From Rikenellaceae bacterium (GTDB lineage Bacteria; Bacteroidota; Bacteroidia; Bacteroidales; Rikenellaceae), in contig CABJAJ010000001.1 in the NCBI GenBank assembly GCA_902363575.1, positions 496,001 to 560,000 of the forward strand: a stretch of 64,000 nt of DNA, in the 5' to 3' direction. Both the position numbers and the translations under genes were made by a program. Numbering within the stretch: position 1 is the stretch's first letter; each line of letters opens with the position of its first letter. The notes under the pieces were generated by a model. That model was not told the DNA's origin. It did no database searches and worked only from the letters and a program-made list of their open reading frames with translations. Shown piece by piece: positions 1-9,758 of this stretch.

Positions 1-197
1 ATGGGCGTGGCGACGGCCTGCGTGACGGTCTGGGCGCTCGCGCCCGGATACGAAGCGCTGATCTTCACCACGGGAGGGGTGATCTGCGGATACTGATCGA
101 CGGGCAGCATCGTCAGTCCGATGATGCCCAGGATCACGATGACGATGGACAGCACGGCCGAGAATACCGGCCTGTCGATGAAAAAGTCGGCTTTCAT
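1..197 (-). CDS. RND efflux transporter, inner-membrane pump (5' part only)
   Basis: The first ~65 codons of an AcrB/MexB-type pump are present; the rest lies beyond the window edge. The protein begins [20 protein letters not shown], followed by a first membrane segment and the [11 protein letters not shown] and SYPGAS stretches typical of hydrophobe/amphiphile RND pumps, where the first periplasmic porter subdomain begins. It starts four bases after the stop of the upstream membrane-fusion gene, so the two form one operon. Such pumps expel antibiotics, bile salts or dyes by proton antiport; the substrate cannot be read from this fragment. Confidence 0.93.
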   Translation of the reverse strand, partial: MKADFFIDRPVFSAVLSIVIVILGIIGLTMLPVDQYPQITPPVVKISASYPGASAQTVTQAVATP

Positions 198-200
198 GGG

Positions 201-1457
201 TTACTCCTGTTTGGGGGTTTGCCCCGCTTCGGGCTGCGGTTCCACGACTTCGACGCGCATGCCCGAGGCAAGTTTGTGGTAGCCTTCCACGACGATGCGT
301 TCGCCGCTCGTGAGGCCGCGTTCGACCACCGCCTTGTTTTCGATTTCGGGTCCCAGCTCGATGAAGCGCTTTTCGACCACGCTGTCGGGCCGCACGACAA
401 AGACGTGGGCGCCCCCTTTCTCGATGACGATGGCTTTGTTGGGAACCACGATCGCGTTCTCGCGCACGTCGAGCAGCAGCCGGACTTTGGTGAACTGTCC
501 CGGCAGCAAGATGTGGTCGGGGTTGGCCATCTCAGCCCGCACGGAGAAGGTGCCTGTGTTGGGATCGACCTGCGGATCGGCGAAATCCACGAGCCCCCTG
601 AGCGGATAGTGGGTGTTGTCGGCCAGCGTGACGGTGATGTAGGGATCCCAGTTGCGGGTGGAGTCCTTGTGTCCCAGATTGACGTTGCGGGCCTTGCTGC
701 GCAGGTAGTCCAGGGCGGTCATGCTGAAATCGACCCGCACGGTGTCGCTCTTGACGATGGTCGCCAGCAGCGACTTCCCGCCCGGCCCGACCAGCGTGCC
801 AATATCGACGTTCCGCTCGCTGATGTGGCCGGCGATCGGCGAGCGGACGGTGGTGTAGCCGAGTGCCATTTCGGCCTGCGTGAGGTCGGCCTCGCTCATA
901 GCGACCGAGGCGTTGGCGCTCTCGTAAGAGGCGATGGCGTTGTCCAGGTCGAGCTGGCTTGCGGCGTTCTGTTCGTAAAGCGGCCGGATGCGTGCCAGGT
1001 CGCGTTCGGCCTTGAGTGCAAGGGCTTTGTCTTTCTGGAGCTGGGCGCTCGCCTTATCCACGCGTGCGCGGTAGAGCTTGGGGTCGATGACGAACAGGGT
1101 TTGGTTTTTACGCACGTAGGTACCCTCCTCGAAGAGCATCTTCTCGAGGTAGCCTTCGACCCGGGCGCGGATCTCCACGAACTGCTGGGCCCGGATGCGG
1201 CCCACGTATTCGCCGTAAATCTCGACGTCCTCGCGGGCGACCGGTTCGGCGATTACGGTCGGATAGAGGGCAGGCTGCGGTTTCGGCCGCAGCAGGATCA
1301 CGAGCAGCACGACCGCGGCTGCGGTCAGCAGGCCCGCCAGCACCCACTGCCGGCGGCTGAGGCGTATGCGGGGCAGACGGGGTTTGGTCAGCATGAACTT
1401 TTTCAGCTTTTGCGTATTCAGGTTCGTGGGGTTGAAACGCGAATAATCGAACTTCAT
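201..1457 (-). CDS. RND efflux membrane-fusion (periplasmic adaptor) subunit
   Basis: A 418-aa AcrA/MexA-type adaptor that joins the RND pump to an outer-membrane channel. The N-terminus has about 37 mostly basic residues, then one membrane segment at 38-56, so it is membrane anchored and not a lipoprotein (no lipobox Cys). A lipoyl/barrel-sandwich half (VEGYLEKMLFEEGTYVRKNQ) is followed by a coiled-coil hairpin (KASAQLQKDKALALKAERDLA to ASVAMSEADLTQAEMAL), the second lipoyl half (TTVRSPIAGHISERNVDIG) and the beta-barrel and membrane-proximal domains. The start at 1457 is used because the frame upstream of MKFDYSRF is not protein-like. It is the first gene of the operon; no TolC-like gene is seen in the visible part. 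Confidence 0.93.
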   Translation of the reverse strand: MKFDYSRFNPTNLNTQKLKKFMLTKPRLPRIRLSRRQWVLAGLLTAAAVVLLVILLRPKPQPALYPTVIAEPVAREDVEIYGEYVGRIRAQQFVEIRARVEGYLEKMLFEEGTYVRKNQTLFVIDPKLYRARVDKASAQLQKDKALALKAERDLARIRPLYEQNAASQLDLDNAIASYESANASVAMSEADLTQAEMALGYTTVRSPIAGHISERNVDIGTLVGPGGKSLLATIVKSDTVRVDFSMTALDYLRSKARNVNLGHKDSTRNWDPYITVTLADNTHYPLRGLVDFADPQVDPNTGTFSVRAEMANPDHILLPGQFTKVRLLLDVRENAIVVPNKAIVIEKGGAHVFVVRPDSVVEKRFIELGPEIENKAVVERGLTSGERIVVEGYHKLASGMRVEVVEPQPEAGQTPKQE

Positions 1458-1596
1458 GTGTGGTAAGCGGGTTGTATGGGGTAATGTTTCGGTAAAGGAC
1501 ACCCAAAGGTGTGCCATAAGCCGGATGAAGAGCTATCCGGCCTGTTTGCAGCGGGTTATGGATTTCGTTCGCAACACGGAGTGTGGAAAACCGGTG

Positions 1597-1620
1597 CAAA
1601 GATGGGGAAAATTTCCCCAT
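1597..1620 (-). promoter_or_regulatory. operator-like 19-bp palindrome in the efflux-operon promoter
   Basis: Positions 1602-1620 read ATGGGGAAAATTTCCCCAT, a perfect inverted repeat around a central A. On the minus strand it abuts CATCTTTG (1597-1604), one base from the Bacteroidota -7 consensus TAnnTTTG. It lies about 140 bases upstream of the adaptor start. This placement suits a repressor of the efflux operon, but no regulator gene is adjacent. Confidence 0.5.
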
Positions 1621-1705
1621 TCTGTACTCCATCCGGCGGCCTGCCGGGTAAAATGGCATCGCCTTGCGGCTGCTCGGGAACTCAAGCGCTTTTCGGCATG
1701 AAAAA

Positions 1706-1736
1706 CGAAGCCGCCCCGCATACCGGGACGGCTTCG
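1706..1736 (-). terminator. rho-independent terminator of the LRR lipoprotein gene
   Basis: Arms at 1706-1713 and 1729-1736 form an 8-bp stem with partial extra pairing inside. On the minus strand the hairpin is followed by TTTTT and lies shortly after the lipoprotein stop at 1754. Confidence 0.8.
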
Positions 1737-1753
1737 CCTGAGTGCTTGCGGGG

Positions 1754-3859
1754 TCAGTCGGCCAGGACGACGCCGGTGTTCATCGAGGAGTCTTTCATGG
1801 TGGCATTCCAATGCGCTTTCTGCTCTTCGCGCAGGGTGAGCGTAAGGGTCTGTGCGGTCGTGCCGTCGGAGGTCTGGTTGCCGCAGAAGAGGTTGAAGGT
1901 CTCGGGATTGGCCATGTCGGACGCATCCAGCTCCGTCAGCCGGTTGGCGTAGGCCATCACGCCGACGAGCGAGGTGCAGCCCGAGATGTCGAGCGAGGTC
2001 ATGGGGTTGTCGCTGCACATCAGGCTCGTGAGCAGCTTTTTACCCGCTACGCTGAGCGAAGTGAGTTCGTTGTTCGAGCAGTTGAGTATGGCAATCTCAT
2101 CGACCTGATAAAAGGAGAGGCCGGTCAGCTTGTTGTTCGAGCAATTGACCCTGGAGAGCGCATAGGCCCAGTGCGTGTTGAGATCGGTGAGGAGGTTGTT
2201 CTGGCAGTTGACCGTCGTGAGCTTTTTGCAGCCGGCCACGCTGAGCTTGGACAACTGGTTGTTCTGGCAGCTGAGCGTGGTGAGCTCGTCGCCGCCCGAG
2301 ATGCCTTTGGTCAGAAGCAGTTCCGTGAGCTGGTTGTCGTTGCAGACCAGTTCGACGAGCAGCGGATTATAGGCCGTACAGAGCGTCGTGAGCTGGTTGT
2401 TGTTGCACACCAGCCTGGTGATCCCCGAAAAATAATCCAGTCCTTCGAGGGAGGCGATGCCCATGTCGGGGACGATGATCTCGTTGGCCGCCGCAGCTTC
2501 CTCCTGCGTGAGAATGCCGTCGTGGTTCGTGTCGAACTGCTCGCAGTAGGCTTTGAACACCGGGTCGGGGATGCTTTCAAAGAGGTTTGCGGTGCCGCCG
2601 GCGAGCTCGACGTTGGCATTCATCTCCTCGTAGGGAACCATGAAGTATTGCCAGTGCGGTTTCTGTTCGTCGCGCAGGGTGAGCGTGAGGATTTGCGGCG
2701 TGGTGCCGTCGGAGGTCTGGACGCCGCATCCGAGGGAGTAGTCATCCGGACTGCTCATCGTCGAAGCGTCCAGTTCCGTCATCCGGTTGGCGTAGCACAT
2801 CAGATCGATCAGCGCCGTGTTGTTCGAGACGTCGAGCGAGGTGAGACGGTTATTCTGGCAGGCCAGACTGGTCAGCGCCTTGCACTGCGTCACATCGATC
2901 GAGGTCAGCTCGTTGGTGAAGCAATTCACCGTTTCCAACGCCTTGCAGTGCGAGAAGTCGAGCGAGGTCAGTTTGCAGTCGAAGCAGTTCAGATGGACCA
3001 ACGCCGGGTTGTTCGAGAAGTCGAGCGAGGTGATTTTGGGGCATTGGTATCCGGAGACTTCGGTGAGTCCGGGGTTGTGGGAGAAATCGACGGTGGTAAG
3101 CTCCGAGCATTGATCGAACTGGAATTTCACCAGGTCGGGGCATTTCGAGAGGTCGATTTCGGTGATCGCGTTGCGGCTTACATAGAGTTCGGTGAGCTTT
3201 GTGTTTTTCGTCACGTCGAGTTTGGTCAGCAGGTTGGTGCCTACGTGCAGGTAGGTGAGCTGGGTGTTATGCGATACGTCGAGCTCGGTGATGGAGTTGC
3301 CGTAACAGGTCAGAAGGGTGAGCGAGGTGAAATACTCGATTCCGGCCATCGATCCGATTCGGCTGCCCAACAGCTTGTACAACTCGTTCACATTGATTTC
3401 CGTTACCCGCTGGGCCTCTTCCAGCGAGAGGATGCCGTCGTGGTTGGTGTCGAAATTACCTATTTCCTTGCAATAATACAGGAATCCGGGGTCGGTGATC
3501 TTGTTAAAGATGTTCAGCTCGCTTTCAACGAATTCCGCCCTTACGGAGATGTTTTCCGCAGGCATGGTGAACGTCGCCAGGCCGGCCGTTTCATCCGAAA
3601 GCTCCACGCTGCCGCTCTCGACGATCCAGCGGCTGAAGGTATAGCCGTCGTCGGAGATGGCCGCGAGGGTGATCGGTGCGCCTTCCTGCGCTTTGGTTAC
3701 GGCCCGGCCGTCGCTCCTCGCTTCGCCGTGGCCGCCCTGACCGGCGGTTACGGCAATGGCGTATTCGACGGGTTCATCCGTGTTGTCTTTTTCACAGGAG
3801 GTCATCGCAGCCGCAAACAGTGTCAGTGCGGACAACAGAAAAGGTACATGTTTTTTCAT
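1754..3859 (-). CDS. surface lipoprotein with two EF-hand plus leucine-rich-repeat modules
   Basis: A 701-aa protein with a lipoprotein signal (MKKHVPFLLSALTLFAAAMTSC, Cys22). Residues ~35-115 resemble the divergent InlB B-repeat/bacterial-repeat fold (GYTFSRWIVESGSV). Two long modules follow. Each opens with an EF-hand calcium loop (DTNHDGILSLEE and DTNHDGILTQEE), runs through irregular ~20-residue leucine-rich repeats (LTSLDVSNNTALIDL type), and ends with a conserved cap (LTLTLRDEQKPHW and LTLTLREEQKAHW), so the second module is a tandem duplicate. BspA/internalin-like proteins of this sort sit on the cell surface and bind host or matrix ligands; no catalytic motif is seen. The AraC-type regulator gene is directly upstream and direct repeats lie in its promoter. 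The function is inferred from architecture only. Confidence 0.85.
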   Translation of the reverse strand: MKKHVPFLLSALTLFAAAMTSCEKDNTDEPVEYAIAVTAGQGGHGEARSDGRAVTKAQEGAPITLAAISDDGYTFSRWIVESGSVELSDETAGLATFTMPAENISVRAEFVESELNIFNKITDPGFLYYCKEIGNFDTNHDGILSLEEAQRVTEINVNELYKLLGSRIGSMAGIEYFTSLTLLTCYGNSITELDVSHNTQLTYLHVGTNLLTKLDVTKNTKLTELYVSRNAITEIDLSKCPDLVKFQFDQCSELTTVDFSHNPGLTEVSGYQCPKITSLDFSNNPALVHLNCFDCKLTSLDFSHCKALETVNCFTNELTSIDVTQCKALTSLACQNNRLTSLDVSNNTALIDLMCYANRMTELDASTMSSPDDYSLGCGVQTSDGTTPQILTLTLRDEQKPHWQYFMVPYEEMNANVELAGGTANLFESIPDPVFKAYCEQFDTNHDGILTQEEAAAANEIIVPDMGIASLEGLDYFSGITRLVCNNNQLTTLCTAYNPLLVELVCNDNQLTELLLTKGISGGDELTTLSCQNNQLSKLSVAGCKKLTTVNCQNNLLTDLNTHWAYALSRVNCSNNKLTGLSFYQVDEIAILNCSNNELTSLSVAGKKLLTSLMCSDNPMTSLDISGCTSLVGVMAYANRLTELDASDMANPETFNLFCGNQTSDGTTAQTLTLTLREEQKAHWNATMKDSSMNTGVVLAD

Positions 3860-3884
3860 CGGACAAATTTTTGTTAGAGGTTTG

Positions 3885-3968
3885 ACAGGTGCTATCACCT
3901 GTAAAATTAGGGGCACGGGTGAAAAAAGGCTTGTCGATTCGGGAAAAACACTTGTCGATTCGGGAAAA
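3885..3968 (-). promoter_or_regulatory. LRR lipoprotein promoter: direct repeats, -7 box and palindrome
   Basis: Read on the minus strand towards the gene: two identical 18-base copies of TTTTCCCGAATCGACAAG (plus-strand 3951-3968 and 3930-3947), exactly 21 bases apart; a near-consensus -7 box TAATTTTA (3902-3909); then a perfect palindrome ACAGGTG-CTAT-CACCTGT (3885-3902) over the expected transcription start. AraC-family proteins typically bind direct repeats about 21 bp apart just upstream of the promoter. The gene starts at 3859. Confidence 0.65.
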
Positions 3969-4005
3969 CCGGCCCGAATCGCGCTCGTGAAAGGAATTTG
4001 TCCGG

Positions 4006-5772
4006 TCAGACGGTTTTTGCCGAGTAGAGTCTTCGATACTCTGAGGGGCTCATACCGTATTTTTTCACGAAGGCCCTGAAGAATGGCGAATAGGAGGCGT
4101 AGCCCGATTCCTGGGCCACCGTCTCGAGCGTCATGTCGGGATTGCCGGTCAGCAGGTCGAGCGAATAGGCGAGCCGCAGCCCCGAAATGTAGTTGGCAAA
4201 AGTCGTATTGGCGGCTCCTTCGTGGATGGCGTTGGCCAGATAATTTTCGTTGGTGCCGAGCCGTGCCGCCACCGAGCGGCGATCGACCTCGGGGTCGAGA
4301 AACAGTTTTTCGTGGTACATCAGCTGTGTCAGCTCCCTGAACAGTTTCATCCCGCGGGACAGTTCGGCCCCCGGGACCAACCCGAGCATGTGCTCCGCTT
4401 TCTTCTCGGCCCGCGTCATCTCCCGGATCTGGTTGTAGAGCGAGACGGTTTTCCGCCTCAGATTGAGTGAATAGAGAATATAGATGGCAATGATGACAGC
4501 CAGCAGCAGGCATCCGGCGCTTACCGAAATGATGATAAGCCGCTGGCGCTGCTTTTGGGCTTCGAGTTTGTCCACTTCGTAGATCATGCTCAGTTCGTTC
4601 AGTTGCCTGAGGTGTTCCACACTGTAGAGCGAGTCCGTCAGGGCCATGATCTCGTCGCCCAGAGCGACGGCCTCTTTATAGCGGCCCAGGTTTTTGAGCG
4701 ACTCCCGCATATCGATCGCCGACGAATTGTACATGAGCACTTCGCCCTTCTCGGCGTAATAGTCCTTGAGCCGGGCGCTGACGGCGAGCGCCTCTTCGTA
4801 CTCGCCCCGCTCCTTGTGTATGATGCGCTGGGTATGCAGGAAGTAGTTTTTTACCAGCGGCGGATAGCTGTCCACCACGGCGGCTACCCGGGCGAGGTAT
4901 TTGTCCGATTCGGCGAAATCGCCCGTGAACGTGAAGGTCTCGGCCCGGAACATATCGCAATGGATCTGCGAAATATCGCTCGTGAACGTGCTTTCGTGGT
5001 TTTCCAGGGCCCAGGCCCTGCACGCTTCGATATTTTTGCTCCACTCGTCCAATATGGCGAGCGACTGCTCGTAGCAGTGGTTGCGGTTGTATTCGAGCAC
5101 GAGGGCCTGACCGCAGTAATACACCACCTTTGCCCGTTTGCGGGGGTCTTTCACCTGTTTTACGTGGGACCACGCCTCCTGGAAAGCCTCCATGGCGGCA
5201 TCGGATTCCTTCGCGATCTGGTAGGCCGTGCCCAGACGGCAGGAGGCGAGGGCGAGGCCGTAGGCATAGTTCATCGACTTGGCCCGGTCGTACAGCTCCC
5301 GGATCAGTCCGATAACTTTTTCCTGATCGTTCGACGTGTGCAGCAAATTGACCTCGAGGAAGAGATATTCCCAGTAGTGCTCCATGTAACCGTTGTCGAG
5401 GTAGAACCTGCCGGCCTCGTCCGAAATGGCCAAATAGCGCTCCTTGTCGTTGTAGTTGTTGTAGCACAGGAGCATCAGGAGCAGCGCTTCGGCCTCCATA
5501 TCCTTGTTTTTCTGCAACCGGGCTTCCCGGAGCAGCCGATCGACGGCCTCCTCTTCCGCCTGCATTCCCTCGCCCGTGTCCCGGGTGTATTTGGCTATCT
5601 CGAGCAGTATTTTCAGCTTTGCCTCCCCTTCGAGCGCGGGCAGCAGCGTAAGCAGCGAGTCTTTCTGACGTCCGACCTCCCCGGCGAAGGCCAAAAGTCC
5701 CGCAGGCGGCAACAGCACGGCGGCTGCCGACAGTACGAAGAGGATTATCGTTTTCAAGCGGATCATGCGCAT
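4006..5772 (-). CDS. membrane-anchored TPR-AraC transcriptional regulator
   Basis: A 588-aa protein with a hydrophobic signal/anchor at 1-30, a helical tetratricopeptide-like region at ~35-400, one membrane segment at 412-436 (IIISVSAGCLLLAVIIAIYI), a short linker and a C-terminal AraC/XylS double helix-turn-helix at ~497-585 (VAARLGTNENYLANAI, then TVAQESGYASYSPFFRAFVKKYGMSP). The topology puts the TPR sensor outside the cytoplasm and the DNA-binding domain inside, as in Bacteroidota hybrid regulators but with no kinase or receiver. The start could also be Met at 5766. It probably controls the LRR lipoprotein gene directly downstream, whose promoter carries AraC-type direct repeats. The signal it senses is unknown. 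Confidence 0.88.
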   Translation of the reverse strand: MRMIRLKTIILFVLSAAAVLLPPAGLLAFAGEVGRQKDSLLTLLPALEGEAKLKILLEIAKYTRDTGEGMQAEEEAVDRLLREARLQKNKDMEAEALLLMLLCYNNYNDKERYLAISDEAGRFYLDNGYMEHYWEYLFLEVNLLHTSNDQEKVIGLIRELYDRAKSMNYAYGLALASCRLGTAYQIAKESDAAMEAFQEAWSHVKQVKDPRKRAKVVYYCGQALVLEYNRNHCYEQSLAILDEWSKNIEACRAWALENHESTFTSDISQIHCDMFRAETFTFTGDFAESDKYLARVAAVVDSYPPLVKNYFLHTQRIIHKERGEYEEALAVSARLKDYYAEKGEVLMYNSSAIDMRESLKNLGRYKEAVALGDEIMALTDSLYSVEHLRQLNELSMIYEVDKLEAQKQRQRLIIISVSAGCLLLAVIIAIYILYSLNLRRKTVSLYNQIREMTRAEKKAEHMLGLVPGAELSRGMKLFRELTQLMYHEKLFLDPEVDRRSVAARLGTNENYLANAIHEGAANTTFANYISGLRLAYSLDLLTGNPDMTLETVAQESGYASYSPFFRAFVKKYGMSPSEYRRLYSAKTV

Positions 5773-5906
5773 GGAGAGGATTTTTGCCCGAACAGCCTGT
5801 CCGTATTGCGTTGCTCCTCGTCGCTAAGGTAACAAAAAGGGGGGAAGCTGCAAAATGATACCCGCCATAAAGTTTGTCACCGGCCCTTCGGCCGGATCGG
5901 AAAAAT

Positions 5907-5940
5907 GTAAAACCCTGCATTCGATCCTGCAGGGTTTTAC
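5907..5940 (-). terminator. terminator downstream of tRNA-His
   Basis: A perfect 13-bp stem (5907-5919 with 5928-5940) with an 8-base loop. On the minus strand it is followed by ATTTTTCC. It lies about 30 bases past the tRNA 3' end. Confidence 0.85.
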
Positions 5941-5968
5941 GCTTTGTCGCCCGGCATCGCCGGGTCCG

Positions 5969-6043
5969 GGTGGAAGATGGGACTCGAACCCACGACCTTC
6001 GGAACCACAATCCGTCACTCTAACCGACTGAGCTACATCCACC
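5969..6043 (-). tRNA. tRNA-His (GTG)
   Basis: The minus strand folds as a cloverleaf: acceptor GTGGATG/CTTCCAC (one T-T mismatch), D arm GCTCAGTCGGTTAGAGT, anticodon loop with GTG, T arm GTGGGTTCGAGTCCCAT and discriminator C. A G at 6043 sits at position -1 opposite C73, the tRNA-His identity pair. No CCA is encoded. Confidence 0.95.
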
Positions 6044-6075
6044 ATATAGACCGGACAGGGTGTCCGATCGGAGTG

Positions 6076-6107
6076 CAAATGTAATACACTTTTTCGGGAC
6101 GTGCAAA
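6076..6107 (-). promoter_or_regulatory. promoter of tRNA-His
   Basis: On the minus strand TTTG (6104-6107), a 20-base spacer and TACATTTG (6076-6083) match the Bacteroidota -33/-7 consensus, about 33 bases before the tRNA. Confidence 0.75.
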
Positions 6108-6188
6108 ATTTTCGCCTGAAAATTGCGCCGCTTGACAAAATGACAGCCGCGACAGCCGTTTTTGTCACGTTTTTCTGCCAAAAATCCT

Positions 6189-6205
6189 TTGGCATATCTC
6201 TTGTT
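6189..6205 (+). promoter_or_regulatory. sigma-54-like element upstream of groES
   Basis: TTGGCA, six bases, TTGTT has the spacing of a -24/-12 sigma-54 promoter (GG and GT ten bases apart) with one departure from the GC dinucleotide at -12. It lies 50 bases before groES. No CIRCE element (TTAGCACTC with its inverted partner) is present, and no clear TAnnTTTG box was seen here. Confidence 0.35.
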
Positions 6206-6255
6206 GGATTGGAGGGTGCAATTGAAAATCACACAATTCTAAAAATAGAACGACT

Positions 6256-6525
6256 ATGAATGTAAAACCTTTATCCGACCGTGTGCTGATTCTCCCGAAT
6301 CCTGCCGAGGAGAAGACGGCGGGCGGCCTGTTCATTCCCGACACGGCCAAAGAGAAACCCCTTGCAGGCAAAGTGATCGCCGTGGGCCCCGGCACTTCCG
6401 AAATCAAAATGGAGGTCAAGGAGGGCGACCAGGTATTGTACGGCAAATATGCCGGACAGGAGATCCAGGTCGATGGCACCGACTACATCATCATGAAGCA
6501 ACAGGACATTCTGGCAATCATCTAA
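6256..6525 (+). CDS. groES: co-chaperonin GroES
   Basis: An 89-aa heptameric lid of the GroEL chaperonin. The sequence covers the whole family: N-terminal [12 protein letters not shown], the mobile loop ([18 protein letters not shown]) that docks on GroEL, and the beta-barrel end ([18 protein letters not shown]). The length is slightly short of the ~95 aa norm but complete. groEL follows after 21 bases in the classic operon. Confidence 0.98.
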   Translation: MNVKPLSDRVLILPNPAEEKTAGGLFIPDTAKEKPLAGKVIAVGPGTSEIKMEVKEGDQVLYGKYAGQEIQVDGTDYIIMKQQDILAII

Positions 6526-8178
<1,653 letters not shown>

Positions 8179-8201
8179 TTCGGCTGCCGTAAGGAAAAAT
8201 G

Positions 8202-8232
8202 GCGGGCGCTCGTTGAGCGCCCGCTATTTTTA
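8202..8232 (+). terminator. groESL terminator
   Basis: A 10-bp GC stem (8202-8211 with 8215-8224), 3-base loop, then TATTTTTAT. It lies between convergent genes. Confidence 0.85.
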
Positions 8233-8300
8233 TGCCGCCTGTTCGTGCCGGAGCGACGGTCGATTCGCATGACAAGGCGTCTGGTGGAGTGTCCGTCAGG

Positions 8301-9635
8301 TCAGCGGGCGGCAACCGCTCGGGTCACTTCGGATTGCGGACGCTCCTGCGGCCCGTCGGCCGTCCGGTCGAGCTTAGCACGGTAAAAACGTTCGACGTCC
8401 CGCCAATGATAATAGGGGGCCACGTCGGTCGGGATCGGGATCGATGCCTCCTTTTCATTGACCAGGAATTTGACCAGCACATCGTCGGAGTCGTCGTTGC
8501 GGAAGAAAATCCATTGCACGTTGGCCGCCATCGGCGAGACGATGTAATCGCTCCATACGCGGTAGAATTCGTCGGGATCGGCGACGGCAGTGTCGTACCC
8601 TTCGAACTCCAGCAGCGCCGTCAGCGGCATGAGGTTCACGTCGTGGCCGAAACGGAGCGTTGCCGCCACGGTGTCGGCCTTCAGCGCTTCGTCGGCCCGG
8701 TCGAGGAAATTGCGCAACAGGGGTTTGGCGTTGTCGGGGATCATGCCGCCATTGACGGCCGCGGGCCCGTTGGTGACATAACGGGTGTAATTGCCTACTT
8801 GCCAGAGATCGAACAGCTCCTCCGGCTCGAACAGGTCGTAAAGCGTCACCTCCAGATCGACGTTTTGCAGCGACGAGGCGATGCGGAAGAGGTCGTACAT
8901 CAGCGAGCGGCTGTCGATATGCCGGCGGACATAGTGCGGATCGTTGAACAGCAACGCCGTCAGCCGCGCGGGGCGGATATGCCGTTCGCGGAAGGCCTCG
9001 TACTCCGGACGCCATGCGGCGTCGAGGTCGCGCATCCAGCGGCGGGAGCGCTCATCGTAGTGATTCATATAGGTCAGGTCGCGGGCATAGGCGTCGCGTG
9101 TGATGCGGAGCGTGGGGTTCAATTCTTTCAGCCGCTCGTCGAAAGCGCTCATGCTCAGTACGCAGCGCACCACGGGCGTCGATTGGCTGTGGATGGTGCG
9201 GTCGCCCTGGAAAACCTCGGGGAACGACCGGTACATGCGTGCGGCGATGTCGCGGTGCTGCTGTGTGCCGAGCGGCGAAAGGTCGCCGGTGCGCCCGCGG
9301 GCATCCTCCCAGATCCGTTGCAGGCGTTCGTACACATCCTCGCCGAGCGGGGTGAGCTTGCCGGCTTCATCCGCCTGACGGAAAGTTTCGAGTGCATCGA
9401 GGTATTGCCGGTCGGTAGTGAGCCAGCGGGAGCCGTGACGCCCGTAGTGGCTGATGTAGAAGGGCCGATAGCCTGCGGGCGGTGGGGTCTGGACCATCGT
9501 GTCGGCAGGATAGGCGTAATAGATGCCGCCCGTGCGTCGGATATCCTCGAGTACCTCCCGGCGCGTGGTTTGGCCCGCGGCATAGTTCCAGCATCCGGTG
9601 AGCAGGAGCAATAAAAGCGTAATGCGCAGTTTCAT
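8301..9635 (-). CDS. histidine acid phosphatase, MINPP/phytase-type lipoprotein
   Basis: A 444-aa branch-2 histidine phosphatase. The RHGSR catalytic motif (residues 66-70; HYGRHGSRW) carries the nucleophilic His, and a distal GHD (LRFGHDVNLMPL) supplies the proton donor region. The N-terminus is a lipoprotein signal with lipobox LTGC (Cys15). Relatives in gut Bacteroides (multiple inositol polyphosphate phosphatase, BtMinpp) degrade phytate and travel on outer-membrane vesicles. This one is likely anchored on the cell or vesicle surface and releases phosphate from inositol phosphates or similar esters; the substrate is inferred. It is convergent with groEL and sits downstream of recN. Confidence 0.85.
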   Translation of the reverse strand: MKLRITLLLLLLTGCWNYAAGQTTRREVLEDIRRTGGIYYAYPADTMVQTPPPAGYRPFYISHYGRHGSRWLTTDRQYLDALETFRQADEAGKLTPLGEDVYERLQRIWEDARGRTGDLSPLGTQQHRDIAARMYRSFPEVFQGDRTIHSQSTPVVRCVLSMSAFDERLKELNPTLRITRDAYARDLTYMNHYDERSRRWMRDLDAAWRPEYEAFRERHIRPARLTALLFNDPHYVRRHIDSRSLMYDLFRIASSLQNVDLEVTLYDLFEPEELFDLWQVGNYTRYVTNGPAAVNGGMIPDNAKPLLRNFLDRADEALKADTVAATLRFGHDVNLMPLTALLEFEGYDTAVADPDEFYRVWSDYIVSPMAANVQWIFFRNDDSDDVLVKFLVNEKEASIPIPTDVAPYYHWRDVERFYRAKLDRTADGPQERPQSEVTRAVAAR

Positions 9636-9758
9636 AAGATAAAGGTATTAAGCATATGGCCCTGCTTGCAAGCCCTTGCGCGGTAATCGCCGCGGCTGTT
9701 CTCAAAGGAGCGTCCAACGGATGCTTTCGCCGCAGGGCCGGCTTCCTGCCGGCAGGGG

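Noticed and set aside
1742..3877. A 711-codon plus-strand frame antisense to the LRR lipoprotein
   Set aside because: Its apparent repeats (REVERGQ, REVDFGD) are only mirror images of the leucine-rich repeats on the other strand.
6100..6255. CIRCE/HrcA operator before groES
   Set aside because: No TTAGCACTC-type inverted repeat; only short repeats of TGACA and GACAGCCG are seen.
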